Below, piece by piece: positions 1 through 26,875 of a DNA stretch of 64,000 nt. Below the pieces are notes generated by a model, which saw only the letters and a program-made list of their open reading frames with translations, did no database searches and was not told the DNA's origin. Positions within the stretch are counted from its first letter, which is position 1. Each line of letters opens with the position of its first letter. The translations under genes were made by a program, and so were the position numbers. This DNA comes from Euglena gracilis (Eukaryota; Euglenida; Euglenophyceae; Euglenales), in assembly GCA_039621445.1 (NCBI GenBank), contig CP154956.1:41440437-41504436 (forward strand), written 5' to 3'.

Positions 1-439
1 TAAGCCATGATTGATAAACCCCCCACATTTTCATCTGGTATCCAATGATACAAGCAAGCTTTGGAGATGCAAAAAATAAACCAGCCGTGGATAATTTCCC
101 ATGTAAAGGTCGCATTTGTTCCTATGTAAAAGAAAAGGTCGCATTGTTTCTGAAGCTTCACTGATGGGAGCTGGTTTGTCTCAACATCACACGATTTTTG
201 AACATTTTGGCCCCGTGTTTCTGGCAACACGATTTGGGGGGTCCCACGCCGGGCTGGGTTGGTGGGGAGGACCCCCCTCCCTTCCAGGGGTCTTAAACAG
301 AAGCTTGCCACAGACAAGAACTCTGGCTTGGAGCGCTGCCGGGTGTTTGGGACCTGCGGGGGGTCTGTCACGGCTCACCAACCACCCACGAGGGCGGCCC
401 CTCCGGTCTCATCGTCTCTGGCCCCCTGTCTCTGCCCAG
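1..439. other. Intron sequence upstream of the lipase exon; nothing else seen
   Basis: AT-richer sequence with short C runs. Open frames here show no family pattern and no exon-like boundaries. It is taken as intron of the lipase gene whose earlier exons are outside the window. Confidence 0.4.
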
Positions 440-1297
440 CGGCGGCCGAGATCCGGGACGCCGGCGGCCGCCTGGCGGTCCCCACGCTGGTGCTGCACGG
501 TGAGGCGGACCTCGTCGCCAAGCCGGAGGGCTCCGTGCGGTTCTTCCACGCCCTCGCCACCCCGCCCGACCGGAAGTGGCTGCGGCTGTACGCCGGGGCC
601 CTGCACGACCTCTTCGAGGAGGACGTCCGGGACCAGGTCCGCCCCTGTGCGTCTCATCGGGACCCGGGACTGCCTCAGAAATGCCGCCACGGGATTTCAA
701 TGGTGGGGTTTGCGCCCCCGCCCAGTTGTGGGGAAGGGTGTGGCGGAGTTGCACCCCCCAACACACCCACACACGCACGAACAAACACCGCAGGGTTGGA
801 CGCTCTCTCAACCTTTACCCTTACACCTCTGCTTTTTTATGATAGCTTTGCCAAAAACTTTAGGAAGAATTCTATTTCTTGCGGATTACGTGGCGGGGTT
901 TTTACCCCCCATGTATTTTGACAGTGTTCAACATTGATGCAACACATTTTGCGGTCAAAAATTTACAACCAAAAATTGCGAAAAAAAATTTGCCGCATGA
1001 TATCCCCCCCCCCCCGAAATAAGCTGGGGGTGGATTTCAGCCGACCAAATAATATTATTTAGGGGGGGGGTACCGTGTTCGGCACCAAGCACGTTTAATA
1101 ACGAACCCGCAAAAGTCGCCAACAGCACCAAAAATGCCACGGTGCATGTTCAGTGCCTGTACCAAGGGTTGGTTGGGATTCCTGCCCCCCAGCGACCGTG
1201 GCCCAGAACATTTCTCCAACTGGGCCACAATCCCTCCGCCCTGCAGGTGGCTGCGGACGTGGTGGCCTTCCTCCGCGCCGTGTTGCCCGCACAATAA
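440..1297 (+). CDS. Monoglyceride lipase-like alpha/beta hydrolase, C-terminal exons (5' end outside window)
   Basis: Two exons, 440-636 and 1247-1297, join in phase 0 with a cag acceptor, GT donor and cag acceptor. The first reads VPTLVLHGEADLVA..., the conserved strand carrying the catalytic Asp of serine lipases, and 36 residues later YAGALHDLFEE with the catalytic His. This spacing and the 'HG.AD.V' and 'LHDL..E' patterns are those of monoglyceride lipase/lysophospholipase, which splits monoacylglycerols into glycerol and fatty acid. The last exon encodes VAADVVAFLRAVLPAQ, the usual final helix, then TAA. The nucleophile-Ser exon must lie before base 1. The stop codon lies inside an AATAAA hexamer (1293-1298). 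Family call is firm; the exact substrate is not known. Confidence 0.8.
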
Positions 1298-1360
1298 AGC
1301 TGCCCCCCCCCCCCACCGTGCTGCACGCCTCGCTCTCCGTCCCATCGCCGTGCCGGTCCC

Positions 1361-1470
1361 GTTAAGGCAACCCGCCGGGATCCCACCGGATCCCACCGGG
1401 TCCCACCGGATCCCACCGGACCCCACCGGAGACCAAAAACCGGGGATGACTGTCCTTGCCTGGTCCCATA
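1361..1470. repeat. Introner-like short repeat, relative of the insert at 27012-27088
   Basis: Just downstream of the lipase gene lies a 10-bp tandem (ggatcccacc/ggaccccacc, about six units, ~1378-1432) followed by ggggatgactgtccttgcct. The same arrangement, ggaccccacc units then ggggatgacggtccttgcct, forms the insert in the MSI1 gene. GGTCCC occurs on both sides here, a possible 6-bp target duplication. Confidence 0.5.
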
Positions 1471-2248
1471 CTGCTCCGGCTGACCCTCTCCCCTTGCCCC
1501 GGCCACGCTGTGCCCACGCAGAGGTGGAGAATGCCCCCCCCCCCCTCGAGGTGGGAACCTGGAGTCCTTCAAGCGCTGGGGGAGGGGGTGGAAGCCTCCG
1601 GCCTCCGGGTCTCTGGGCACTGGGCCAGCTGAGGCCGTCGGGGGTCGCTTTCTAATCGGTTGAGTCCTGGCCTGTCTCCCTGCCTGACCCGAACGTCGGC
1701 CTCCCTCCTGTCAGCATTTGCGTGCCGCCCAACCCAACCCTTCATCTTTGCCCCCACCGTTGTGCCTCCTGTCTGACTCTTCGAAACGGCATTTGCAAGT
1801 CCACTCTTGGCCCCGCATTCTGCTCCTCGGTCCGGGCTTTGGACGATGCTGCGCCACGTCGCGATTTGGGTTGGGCTGTGGGTTGTGCCCTCGTGATGGC
1901 CCTCGGGTGTCGCTCGCAGGGCGTGCAGTGGAATGGAGGCCAGCCCCGTGGGGACGGAGCGGTCGGGATCCCGAAAGGCCAGGGCGCCCTGTCGCCCCCG
2001 GGGTCTGTGGCAGGAGTGGGCCGGCCTGCCCCGAGGGGAACCGTGGGGTGGGCCCGAGATGGTGCGAAGTGGCCCGCCGCTGCCAGCGTTGCGGCGGTTC
2101 CGGACGGGTGGTCTGGAAGGGATGGGCCAGCACGGGGCGAAGGTTGCCCGATGGTTGTCCCCCACCAAGCACCTACAACATGACTGGGCGTGACTGGGCG
2201 TGACTGGGTCTGGGATTCTGGATGACCATAGTTGCTTGACCACCACAG
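1471..2248. other. GC-rich spacer, no exon recognised
   Basis: Several long open frames exist on both strands because stop codons are rare in GC-rich DNA, but none matches a known domain. The first thioredoxin domain expected at the start of a full-length protein disulfide isomerase (a WCGHC-type motif) was looked for here and not found. Confidence 0.4.
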
Positions 2249-5200
2249 GTGGGAAATCTCTGCCAATGTGATGCTGTGCCGCAGGGTGTCGGTCTTCAAG
2301 GCGTTCGACGAGAGGCAGGCGGATTGGGCCTGGGAAAGCCCCCTCGATGCCGAGGGGCTGAGGAAGTTCGTCACGGACCACACCACACCTCTGCTGGTGC
2401 GTGGTGGTTGCGTGCGAGGGGGTGTGATGTGTGATGTGTGTGTGTGTGTGGTGGTGTGTGTGTGGTGGGTGGTGTGTGGCGCGCGCGTGTGTGTGTTTTG
2501 TTGTGGGTGTATGTGTGCCGGCGACACACGCGCATGTGGGTTTGTGTGTGCGTGGTGTGTGTGTGTGTTTTCGCGCGCACGTGTCTGTGGCATTCATTTG
2601 TGCTCTTTGTGTGTTGCTATGTTTGTGTGTTTTTAATTTTGCCGTGGCCCCCGCCGCTGCAGTGGTGTTTGGCAGTGTCTGATTGTCAGACGTATGCGCG
2701 TGTGGTGTGTTTGCTGGGCAGGATGTGGGGCGGGTTTGCCGTGGCGGAGGACGGCCGGGCATTTGTTTGTGGACTGCCCGCCACCCCTGTTGTGTGTTCT
2801 GGCCGCCGGTGTGTGGTCTGCGGAGTGTGGCCGGTGGCAGGACTTGTGTCATGTTGCCTGGCTAGCGGTGTTTCTGCGTGCTCGCAGGAATGAGCCTTGT
2901 GTGGGTTTGTGTTTGCTCCGGAAAAAAGGTGGCCAGGAGTGTGGCTGGAAAAAGGAGTGGTGCTGGCTGGATGGGGGTGAGTGTGGCTGGGGTTGAGGTT
3001 CCGGCTTGAGAAACCCCTGGTGTCAATTCACAAACTTTTTATTGCTGCTGAACAGTTGTTTTTTTGGGGGGGACTTCTGTTGAACACACTATATTTTCGG
3101 AAGAGAGTGGGACAGCCCCACAAAACACTGGCGTGAGAATATGTGCCAACGGATGATAACGATGTCAACGGGCTTGCACACGTGCAGAAACCCCCTCACA
3201 CTCCTGTTGGCAAAGCAGTGAATGCCCAAACCTCAATTCTGAGTTTTGTCGCTCCTGTTTGTGCAATTCCCTTCCATTCGGCAGCGTGGCCCGCATGCAA
3301 TTTGTTCTGTGTATTCCGCTCCCCTGGGTTCAGGCCGGCCAACGCGACCCTCGCCGAGTGGATGGGGCTCTCCGGCCGTCCCTGGCCGGCCATCGCCGTG
3401 GAGGACCTCTCGGTGTGCCGGGCCGCTGCTGTATTGTAGGTCGTCGGTGGGGTCCATCCGCTGGTTTTTGGATGGGGGGGGGTGTTTGGGTGCCTCCTCG
3501 ACCCCCTTTTGCAGGGCCGGGCCTACGTCATGTCTAACCAGCTGCCTCTGACGTCCGAGGCCATCGACCAGGTGTTTGGACGTGCATGGAATCAGGATCA
3601 CGGTTCAGCTTATAGGTTCACGGTACCCCATGCTGGGACTGGACAGCAGCTAGTAAAAATTTGGCAAGTAAAAATCCAAGTGGACGTTTCCCCTTTCGGG
3701 GGGGGGGTCCTTTTTCTAAGGGGATGTTCGTGATAGAAATTTTAGCAGTGACCAGCGCACAGCTGATTTTTGGGCCCCATTTTTGGTAATTTTTGGGGTG
3801 CTTTCTGAACAAAAAGCTGCCAAAAAAGTTAAAAAAAATGCATTTTCACCTCGGCACACAGTGCCGGAGGTTATTTTCCCCAGTTGGGGGACCCCGGGAC
3901 CCCTGAGGGGGTCTACCCAGTGGCTATTTTCTAGTGGCTACAGCTAGTGACCTCGCCCAGGGCAGCTTTACGCCTCATCTGGATATCCTTCCTGGTTCAG
4001 GTATTCATGCAACCATCAGCCAAAAGCGTCGTAAGGCACTCTTGTTCACCCAAATGCAGACAGAGAGTGGTTGAGAATATTTATGCGTGTTACGTGTCCG
4101 TTTATCTGTCCATATGTCCGTGCTTGCCCCGTGCATCTTCTCTAGTTCATTGCTGAATTCCTCCTCGGCCACGTGCCACCGCTGGTGCGGAGCGAGCTGC
4201 CCGCCACAGAGGAGGTCATGGGCCCCCATGTCCAGGCGGTGGTCGGCTCCACTTTTCGCCGGCTGGTCACGGAGTCCAAGAAGGACGTCCTGCTCCACGT
4301 CCACGCCCCATGTGTGGCGCATGCAATGGCCGGCAATGATGCATGGCCGCCGCCTGGCATCAGGGAGTTGCCAGCAGTCTGAGAGAAATCCCGATTGGAG
4401 ATTTCAAATCCAAAACATTTTTCTTGTAATATTTTCTTGTCCCGCCAATCCTTCTTTTCACCAACACTTCCCAGAGCACTGCGACCATGGTCTGTTTCCC
4501 CTCCCCTCTCTTCTCCCGACCAAAGATCAATTTTCTTGAGGCTAAGAAACCTGCATTGGCCAAAGATGTCACCAAAATGGTGTATGTTTTCTCTGTATTT
4601 GAAACCAGTGCCACAGTAAAACAATTTTAAAGGAACCTCCCAAAAAACCTCCCAAAAAAAGTTCTCAAAAGGTATCAAAGGCATTCACATGTACATGGCT
4701 TGTACATGACTTTGTGGTATTTTTGTTTTCATTTTTTTTGTTGGAACATGCAGAGTTGGTGTGTGGATTGATTGAGGCAAGTTGCGGAAGAGAAAGTCCC
4801 ATGCTGGGTCATGCCCTCACCTGATGGCTCCTTGCAGGGTGTGGCTACTGCAAAGCATTGCGACCAGAGCCCTGCTATTAAGCCCCGACACAACACGTAC
4901 GGTCAGAATCCTCCCCCGCCCCCATGCGCGAGGTTGGTCGTCACCATTCCATGCCGGAAGACGTCAGATGGGGTTGTGTTTCGGTGTTTCTCAGGTCCGT
5001 GCCTGCTCAGTTTTTGAGAATTTAGAAACTGACGGTGTTGGACCCTGGCTCTGGCCGGTGTTTCATGCGCTGGCCCACTGGCTTCAGAACGTCCCCACGT
5101 ATGTGTGGGTGTGGGTGTGGGTGTGGGTGTGGGTTGTTGTTGAGTGTTGTGCGAGTTGCGGCATGGACAGTGTGTAGACGGCTTCCAATGAAGCGGGGCC

Positions 5201-6831
5201 ATGTGTGCCGTCAGTGTATTGTACCCCTGCAGGGTGTTGGTGGCGGAGATCGATGGGACAAAGAATACGGTCCCGCTGGAGCTGACGGTCGATGGTGTGT
5301 CTTTTGGCTGGTGTATTGGCTTTTCCAACAAGCATCGGGATTTTCTGGTGCTCATCAGACAGAGTCTGAGTGAGGATGTCTCCTTAGGATTTCTGGCACA
5401 ATTCTTGCCATTCGTTCTGGTCGGCAGTTTGCCTCCTTGCGAGCGCAAGCTGACGGCTCAACAAAAAGCCGTTCAGTGATAGATAGGGCGGAAGCATTTG
5501 AGGTTTCCTTTGAAGAAGCCCCGACGTCAAGTTAACTCGAGGTCTTAAGTGAAACCCAGGCAAGAGTTGTGTGAGAGTGGTCCGGATCATACCCCGCCCG
5601 GCTGGGCATTGAACCCTGAGTGGCCCTGGAGTGTTGCTGAAGAAAATTTGACCCCCATCCTCCAGGAGGGTCAGCCAACCAGCTTTTTTCCGGCCAGCAG
5701 TCTTTTTCCAGCCTCAGACCCCCCGCCGATGAGTTTTATTCATTTCCCTTCGGGCGGCTGGACGGATTTTCCACTGTCGAGGGTGCAAAATGGGCCAAAA
5801 TGCAAAAACTGGCGGAATTGGATCAGAAAAGGGCTGGCCAGGGCAAATTTGGGTCAAAAATTGATTATTTGAATGTGATTGGAAGTTTTTTTTGGATATT
5901 TTTGCAGTTTTGATTCTGTGGTACCTGGTTCGACCCCCATTCAGACCCAGTTTTGGCCTTGGGACCCTTAGGGGGGGTCAGCCAGCTACCTTTTTCCAGC
6001 CAGCCCATACTTTCCAGCCTCTGAGCTGGACCCCCTGGGGGGGTTGTTAAGCAACGCCACGGTGGCCCCTCAGGGTTTCCGACCGTCTTTTTCCTCGCGG
6101 CCAACGGCTCCGTCACGGAGTATCGGGGGCCCCGCAGTCTGGACCGCCTCGCCGGCTTCATCCTGGACCACGTCTCGTGTGGCCCCCCTCGTCCCTCCAC
6201 CTGCCAACCCTCGTATGCATGGACGACACATTTGACTGGGCCGTCCTTCCCTCCGATTGGCCAACCCCCCTCCTCCTAAAAGAAGCACAGGTGCGCTAAA
6301 AGCGGACCGCCGCCTCCTGCAACGAGGGGTGCGCTGCTATTTGGACCCTACCTGCGCGATTTTTGTTGATTTCCTTTATATATCCCATCAAAATGGGGGG
6401 TGCGCTTGTAGCGGACTGCCGGTGCGCTTTTATTTGGACCCTGCCCTTGCAGCGGCCCCGCGCTTCTGTTAGGGGGGGTTTACTCTCCACAGTGACAACA
6501 CCACCTTCCCAGGAAGTTGTTGTTATTTTGAGACCCTGTGTCATGTGAAAAGTCCAAGGCCTCCCTGGAATCTGGCATGTTGGCTTCCACTTGCTGACTT
6601 GCCAGGTAACAATTTTCCCGGGGGGGGGGTAGGTTGCTTGTCGGGGCCATACCACTGTTTAAGATGTGTCCGACCCCCCCCCCAAGGGTTGGCAGTACGG
6701 GTTGCTATGGTTGGGGCTCAGGTTCTCATACCGACCCACTGCCCCTCTCCCTCCTCAGCATCCCCATTGACGTCCAGCAGTTGTCCTTCGCCCCTGGAAG
6801 TGGCAACCCCCAGGCTGGGAGCAGGCTTTGA
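2249..6831 (+). CDS. Protein disulfide isomerase (b, b' and a' domains; N-terminal a domain not found)
   Basis: Eight exons: 2249-2396, 3334-3412, 3515-3571, 4146-4311, 4838-4901, 5233-5294, 6074-6176, 6759-6831. Exon 1 carries the b-domain pattern VSVFKAFDERQADW; the next two the end of b' (GRAYVMSNQLPLTSEAIDQ); exon 4 reads FIAEFLLGHV...KKDVLLHVHAP, leading to the active site. The Trp of WCGYC is split T|GG across the intron 4312-4837. Then VLVAEIDGT, GFPTVFFLAANGSVTEYRG and SLDRLAGFI finish the a' thioredoxin fold with its cis-Pro (FPT). PDI forms and shuffles disulfides in the endoplasmic reticulum. Oddities: an in-frame TAA at 4879-4881, no donor before it, where the family has Leu; an unplaced exon between 2396 and 3334; a C terminus without KDEL. 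Possible pseudogene or base error. Confidence 0.8.
2424..2640. repeat. GT-rich microsatellite in a PDI intron
   Basis: Degenerate (GT)n on the + strand that starts about 25 bp after the donor at 2397. It creates Cys-Val open frames that are not genes. Confidence 0.9.
3641..3957. repeat. Dispersed repeat family B, copy 1 (PDI intron)
   Basis: Shares ordered blocks with 61306-61650: agctagt..aatttggcaagt, gtgaccagcgcaaagct-like, aatttttggg, aacaaaaagc..gccaaaaaa, and cctcggcacacagtgccgg. The block order is the same in both copies, with a C/G run capping each side. Part of the family also appears near 39546-39760. Confidence 0.55.
5101..5136. repeat. (GTGTGG)n microsatellite
   Basis: About six units of a GTGTGG hexamer in the PDI intron before 5233. 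Confidence 0.9.
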
Positions 6832-6956
6832 TTTGTCCAGCCGAGACTCAACTCACATTTTGACTCTTGTGTGGTACCATTTGCCTTTTTCTCACATGCG
6901 CGTGTGTCCATCATGGGTTCATTTAACACCGGTGTTTCCACTCTCCACTGGGAGTG

Positions 6957-7205
6957 TGGGGCTTCGAGAATGGGTGGGTGACTTGGGGCTCGAGCCCGGA
7001 CAAGAAAATTTTTTCAAGAGGTTTTGCCCGATTTTGGGTGGGTTTTGGGTTTGTGAGTGGGTGCACTCCTGCCCCCCCCCCTCTGGCCCAGGAGTGGGAA
7101 GTTGTACGTGGATGCGCTTTCCAAATAAAGTGAGTGGGTGGATTTTGGCTTGGGAAAAAGTGCTTGGGGGTTATTGCCCACGCCCCCCTTGTTCAACGAC
7201 GACCC
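6957..7205. repeat. Dispersed repeat family C, copy 1
   Basis: Contains ttcgagaatgggtgggtgac, a C/G-run, gattttgggtgggttttggg, a second C run, then gtgagtgggtgg...ggcttgggaaaaagtgcttggg. The same block order is seen at 8738-9015 and, reversed, at 38237-38530. It lies directly after the PDI stop codon. Confidence 0.6.
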
Positions 7206-8737
7206 CCATATACTGATTGGGGGTTGCAGGTCAGGGGGTGCGCATGATCCGCCCCCCCCCCCCCGACTGGTCAGGGGACCTTGGAGAAATAGGGTTTTTT
7301 GTGGCACCTGGTTGTACGACCACCCCTGGTCGGGGGTTGCAGGTCAGGGGGGTATATATACATATGACCCCCCCCCAAGTTGTGGGTTGTAGGAATTTGG
7401 TCGGTGGGGAAAAGGCGCGAGTAAGTGAATCTATGATGTCCATCCAATCAGACACCCATTTATGTGTATTTATGTGTGCATTATGCTGGCGACGTGGGTT
7501 CATGTTTCGTGTTTCGCAATCAGAGACCAAGGCTCACCCATCCAAGCCTGATGGTGTGTCCGGTGGATGACACCGTCGGCGAGGAGGGCATTCACTCCGG
7601 AACGGTATGTTGCTGTTTTTAGGTACCTCCCAACTGACCCCCCATCTCAGTGTAATCCAATTTGAAAGCAACACACAGTATTTAAGGAAAATCAATGTGC
7701 TTTTGGCAACACGATAAGTAGGCATTTTGGGGTTTCTGTCAAAAAAAGTTCCCCCTGGAGGTTTGTGCTTTTGGAGGGTCTCAGATCAAGCTCCGTCCTC
7801 CCTTCCTCTTTTCCAGGATGGAAACTGTGTGCGCCAAAGGGAAGCGTGAGGTGGCTATGATGTGGTGGACCATTGGGCCAAAGAAGAAGTCCAACCCCTT
7901 GTTGTGAGTGAAGCCCGGCCCACCCTAATCAATGTGCACCATGCCCGTTATCCAGCAGCGTCACCCGCCCCCACACATGACCATCTGCCAGACTCCAGAC
8001 CATCAACAGCGAGGCTACAACATGCGAGGCATCGGGTTGAACGCACCGCATCCATCGTTGCCGGGCGAAAGCACCGTGGGCCTAACACACCAGGTACTGG
8101 GTTGCTGGGACATTGGCCATCCCCAGGGGGGGGGGTTGCTCTGGGGAGATGAAACAGAACAGATGAAACCTCGGAAAACGGCACACAAAAAACACCCCCA
8201 AAACAATTAATTAATCAAACCAAATAAATAAATCAACCGCCCTAAGAACCACCAAAAAACACACTGCATTTCAGATTTCGGAGTCAAGACTCAAGAAAAT
8301 GGGCAAAACATATGACTGGCATAATCTTGGGAACATGGTGGCTCTGAAAAAATGCAAGTTGTGCCTCTGGAAATAATGATGGTTGAAAATGGGGAAAAAA
8401 CGGAATACGTGGGAAAACCAATGAAAAGGGGCAGCTTTCTGGAAACCATTTATTTCCTTGCAGTACTCAAAAAATGGCCAACAAACCTCACTCCCCCCCC
8501 CAAAAAAACTCGGACGTGCTTCTTTTGCAAGCTGGCACCCCCTGGCTGGGCTGGCTCACAAAAAAATCTGCTCTGAGGAAAACCACGGGTCATCAAAAAT
8601 GGTGGGGGGGCACACAAAGCCCCACTTAATGGAATTTGCATGCTGGAAGGCACTGTCTCATTGCATTCCCAAGCAGCAATACGTCACACCATCACCACCG
8701 TGAGCACCTGCACTGCGCCATTGTGACCCCTCCCCCG
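7206..8737. other. Intergenic stretch, no gene recognised
   Basis: Between PDI and the next gene. Contains repeated fragments such as tactgattgggggttgcaggtcaggggg and a second version at 7318-7352, C/G runs, and AT-rich DNA. No open frame shows a family pattern or paired splice sites. Confidence 0.4.
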
Positions 8738-9015
8738 GGACGTTTTTCGGAGTGGGTGGGTGGGCTGGGGCCTCTGCCCCCCCCCCCTTGATTGGGGTGT
8801 GCCATGGATTCGGCCAGGAAGTATTTCTTTTTGAAGGACGTTCGTCCGATTTTTTTTTGGGTTGGTTTTGGGTGGGTGTGTGGGTGGGTGGGCTGACCCC
8901 CCCCCCCCCAGACCGAGGTCGGCCAGGGTCTGTGTTGGTCGGTTTTTTTCAAGAAAAGTGGTGGTTGGATTTGTTCCCCGAGAAAAGCATGCCTCTCCTG
9001 GGATCACTGAGTGAA
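8738..9015. repeat. Dispersed repeat family C, copy 2
   Basis: Same block order as copy 1: ttttcggagtgggtgggtgg, gctgggg, C run, ggtgtgcca, ttggttttgggtgggtg, then a C run and the end gatcactgagtgaac. It is just upstream of the first exon of the unrecognised gene. Confidence 0.6.
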
Positions 9016-9118
9016 CCGATGGTTGGGCCAGTGCCCCCCCCCCCCGTCCCCTCTGAGGGTGACTCTGCCTCCCGCCAGGGGCTCATGCCGCGCTGAGGGG
9101 CTCCCGCTCTCCCTGCGG

Positions 9119-24152
<15,034 letters not shown>

Positions 24153-26875
24153 GTGTGCCGCAATGCTCACCTCTATCCCCCACACCCCCTTCCGTATCGA
24201 GTACCACTGCTCACTGTTTTGCTACGTTTTGCTCGTCGTCCGGCCCTCCGTGTCCCCATCGCCTTGGCTTCCCTCTTCATCACGAGCGCAGCATCCACAA
24301 TGACTCTGTATGTCTGAGGAAGTTGTGTGTCCGATCCCTGCCTCAGCCTTGTTATGGGCAGCACATCGGCAGGACCTGAGAAAAATTGGCTTTTGAAATC
24401 CCCCCATTGGTCGATCGAGCAAGAATCCAAAAATTTGACCCTACCCCAGACCCCCCTTACGGCGTGTTGCGCTGGGGAGGGTGAAAATTGTCTCTGAAGC
24501 CCCCCCCCCTAAAAATAGGAGGTTTCCAGCAACGCACCCCAGCCCCGGACCTTATTTGGGGGGGGGGTACTAGTGCAAGTCTATAAACTCGGCCAAGGCC
24601 GACCCCTCCCCAGTGGGGCCTGTCTGAATATGCTCACTTGGAACCAAATCTGCTTTCTTGGGAGCGGGATTCAAGCGTCTGGAGCAGGGCTGTACATCAA
24701 TACCCGAGACCGTATGGGTGGATGGAGGGCGGGGATCGCCCCCCCCCTTCTGGACAGTGGGGAGCGGTCCGACCTCCCTCACCCCACCCCTCCCGTACTT
24801 ACAATTTTTCGGTGCCTTCGGCGCCGAATGAATTTTTCTTTATGCGGTGGCATCGTGGGTGGGGGGACCCCCCCCACCCAAGACCCAACCCCTCCCCAAC
24901 TCCAGGGTGGACGTCGTCCCTAAATGGGTTTTTCTGTGCAGCCCTGATCTGGCGCCAGAAGCCCAGGAAAATTGCGTTTTTGCAGGATTCGTCCAACGGA
25001 TGATCACGAATTATCACAAACCAGTACAATTTTGGGATTTCCAGAATCATGAATGATTGCGATGACCACGAAAAACCGCGAATGATTATGAAAGCGGCCA
25101 AACGGCGGGAACGGCCCAAAGTTGTAAGCCAGAAATGACCCAAAATGGTTAACAGTGTCAAATAAAATTGAGCTTGACCCAGGCACCTGTGCCATGCTTC
25201 ACAAAATTTCACAATAATTTTTGGACAATTTTTTTTGCAAAATTCTGCAATTCACAATTTCTTCAAAATATCACAGAATGATGCAAAATTGTAGTGTATT
25301 GCGATGTGCATTACTATTTTGCGTAAGAACAGTGAAAACCAGATGCCTTTTGATAGCCCGGATAATCACGAATCTTCACAAATAATCACGAATCGGACCA
25401 AGGGTTGCCAGGATGAATTTTTTGGGAATCCCTGCTTTTAACCGTTCTCTGGACAAAATAGCCCCCCCCCCACCGTTATGCAGTTACTGGGGGGATTTTG
25501 TTTTTTTCCGCTTCTGGCAAACTTTGGGGTTTTGTATCATCTTTGTCCTTTTTTCATTTTTTTTTTCAGCTATTGAGCTGTGCACGTTGTGGGCCACAAT
25601 TTTGGCTTTTGCCAAATCTGCCCATGTTTTTGCGAAATTTGATCCCAAAAATTTTGATCCGAAAGAGCATTTTGGGTATTATTGGGACACTTTGGATCAG
25701 TTTGGTAATTATTTTTTTGGTTCGCGGGCATCATGAGGGTCCAGGATGGAAAAGGGGGCGATTATCCCCCCACTTGTCCTCCCCCCCCCCCAAAATTGGA
25801 TGCATTGTCGATTACAATTGACATTTCAAAATAAGATGTGTTTCAGGATTTTCACCGACCGACCGAAATTCTCTTTGCACCCCACAGCTTTCTGAAGGAC
25901 ACGCAAATACCAAGAATGCCAAAAATTGACCCAATTTTCCCGAGTTAGGAGAAAATGCCACAAAATGAGAAGAAAATGTTTGTGTTCCTCCACCAGAACT
26001 CATTGCACCTGCCATCAGGGGTTTCATTTTCATCAGAAGGCATCTCAAAATGCAAATGCAAAAAAAATATAATATAAAATGCAAGTTGTAAAATGCAAAT
26101 TCCTTCAGGAGCTCCCCGGCTTATCCACTTTTTTTTGCAGGAGATGAGTTGGAAATATTATCACCTCTGGCACCATTATTTGCTATGCAGTACGGTACAT
26201 GGAACGAATTTCTTTTGCCTTCTGCTGGGAAATTGACTGGAATTCAAAACGGTTTTCAAAATTTACCACACGGTGTATGGTGTAGAATCTTCTGCAGTGA
26301 ATATCTTCGAATGCTCTCCTCGTTCAAAATATACTTTTACTTCCCCCCCCTTCCCACAATCATCACAGCTTTACAGAAAAGTTGGATTTGGTTTCCTCCC
26401 CTTGTCTGAGAGCGCCATCCCTGGTCTGATCTTTGTGGTTGTGACAGGGGTTTCCTGGCTGTATCCGCCAGTATTCACCAGTTGGCAGGAATTTTGCAAT
26501 TCCATCTTTGCTTCAGACTCCTGATTTTATTTGTGGCACTCATTTGATCCAAAGGCCAATCTATGAATTATTTTGCACCTGCACTTGCAAATAACAGATA
26601 CTTACAAATAATTATGAAGGTTCCCGAACGATTGTGTGTTGGAAGCCAAGAATACAAGGCTATTGGGGGTCTTCAGCAAATTTTTTAAAAAGCCCCGGAG
26701 AAGGTCTTTAAAGTTTTTTTTTGCTAGCCAAAATTCCCACCAGCAAATAAACACTCTCACCCTATGCCTCCCCCACCCCACAACCGTCCCGCCCCCACAC
26801 ATTGTTCACGTCGCCCCCTCCCCAAGTCACACACCGCCTGCCCTCCCCTCCCACACAGCCCTCACCCCCCCTCCC
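24153..26875. other. AT-rich intergenic stretch
   Basis: Contains tandem-like gaatgattatg / aatcacgaat repeats (about 25000-25400), C runs, a solitary copy of the ggcgccgaa palindrome near 24818, and one copy of a dispersed repeat (25811-26143). No exon was recognised. Confidence 0.5.
25811..26143 (-). repeat. Dispersed repeat family D, copy 1 (reverse orientation)
   Basis: Reverse complement of 48853-49174 over about 330 bp: shared ends include caattgacatttcaaa / ttgaaatgtcaattg, ccgaccgacc / ggtcggtcgg and ggagctcc, with matching sequence throughout. Both copies hold a frame containing FFCICILRCLL and a GGGTQ motif. Confidence 0.75.

Noticed and set aside
1569-2852. Minus-strand 427-residue open frame
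   Set aside because: Stop-free because of GC richness and a CA repeat; no domain, no splice context, and it overlaps the PDI b-domain exon on the other strand.
4312-4330. Unspliced reading through the PDI active site (APCVAHAM)
   Set aside because: A phase-1 donor at 4312 and acceptor before 4838 restore the expected WCGYC with the Trp codon split across the intron.
7092-7129. Alternative last PDI exon ending in AAATAAAG
   Set aside because: The sequence lies within repeat family C, which also occurs at 8738-9015 and 38237-38530; the exon 6759-6831 joins in phase and gives a stop.
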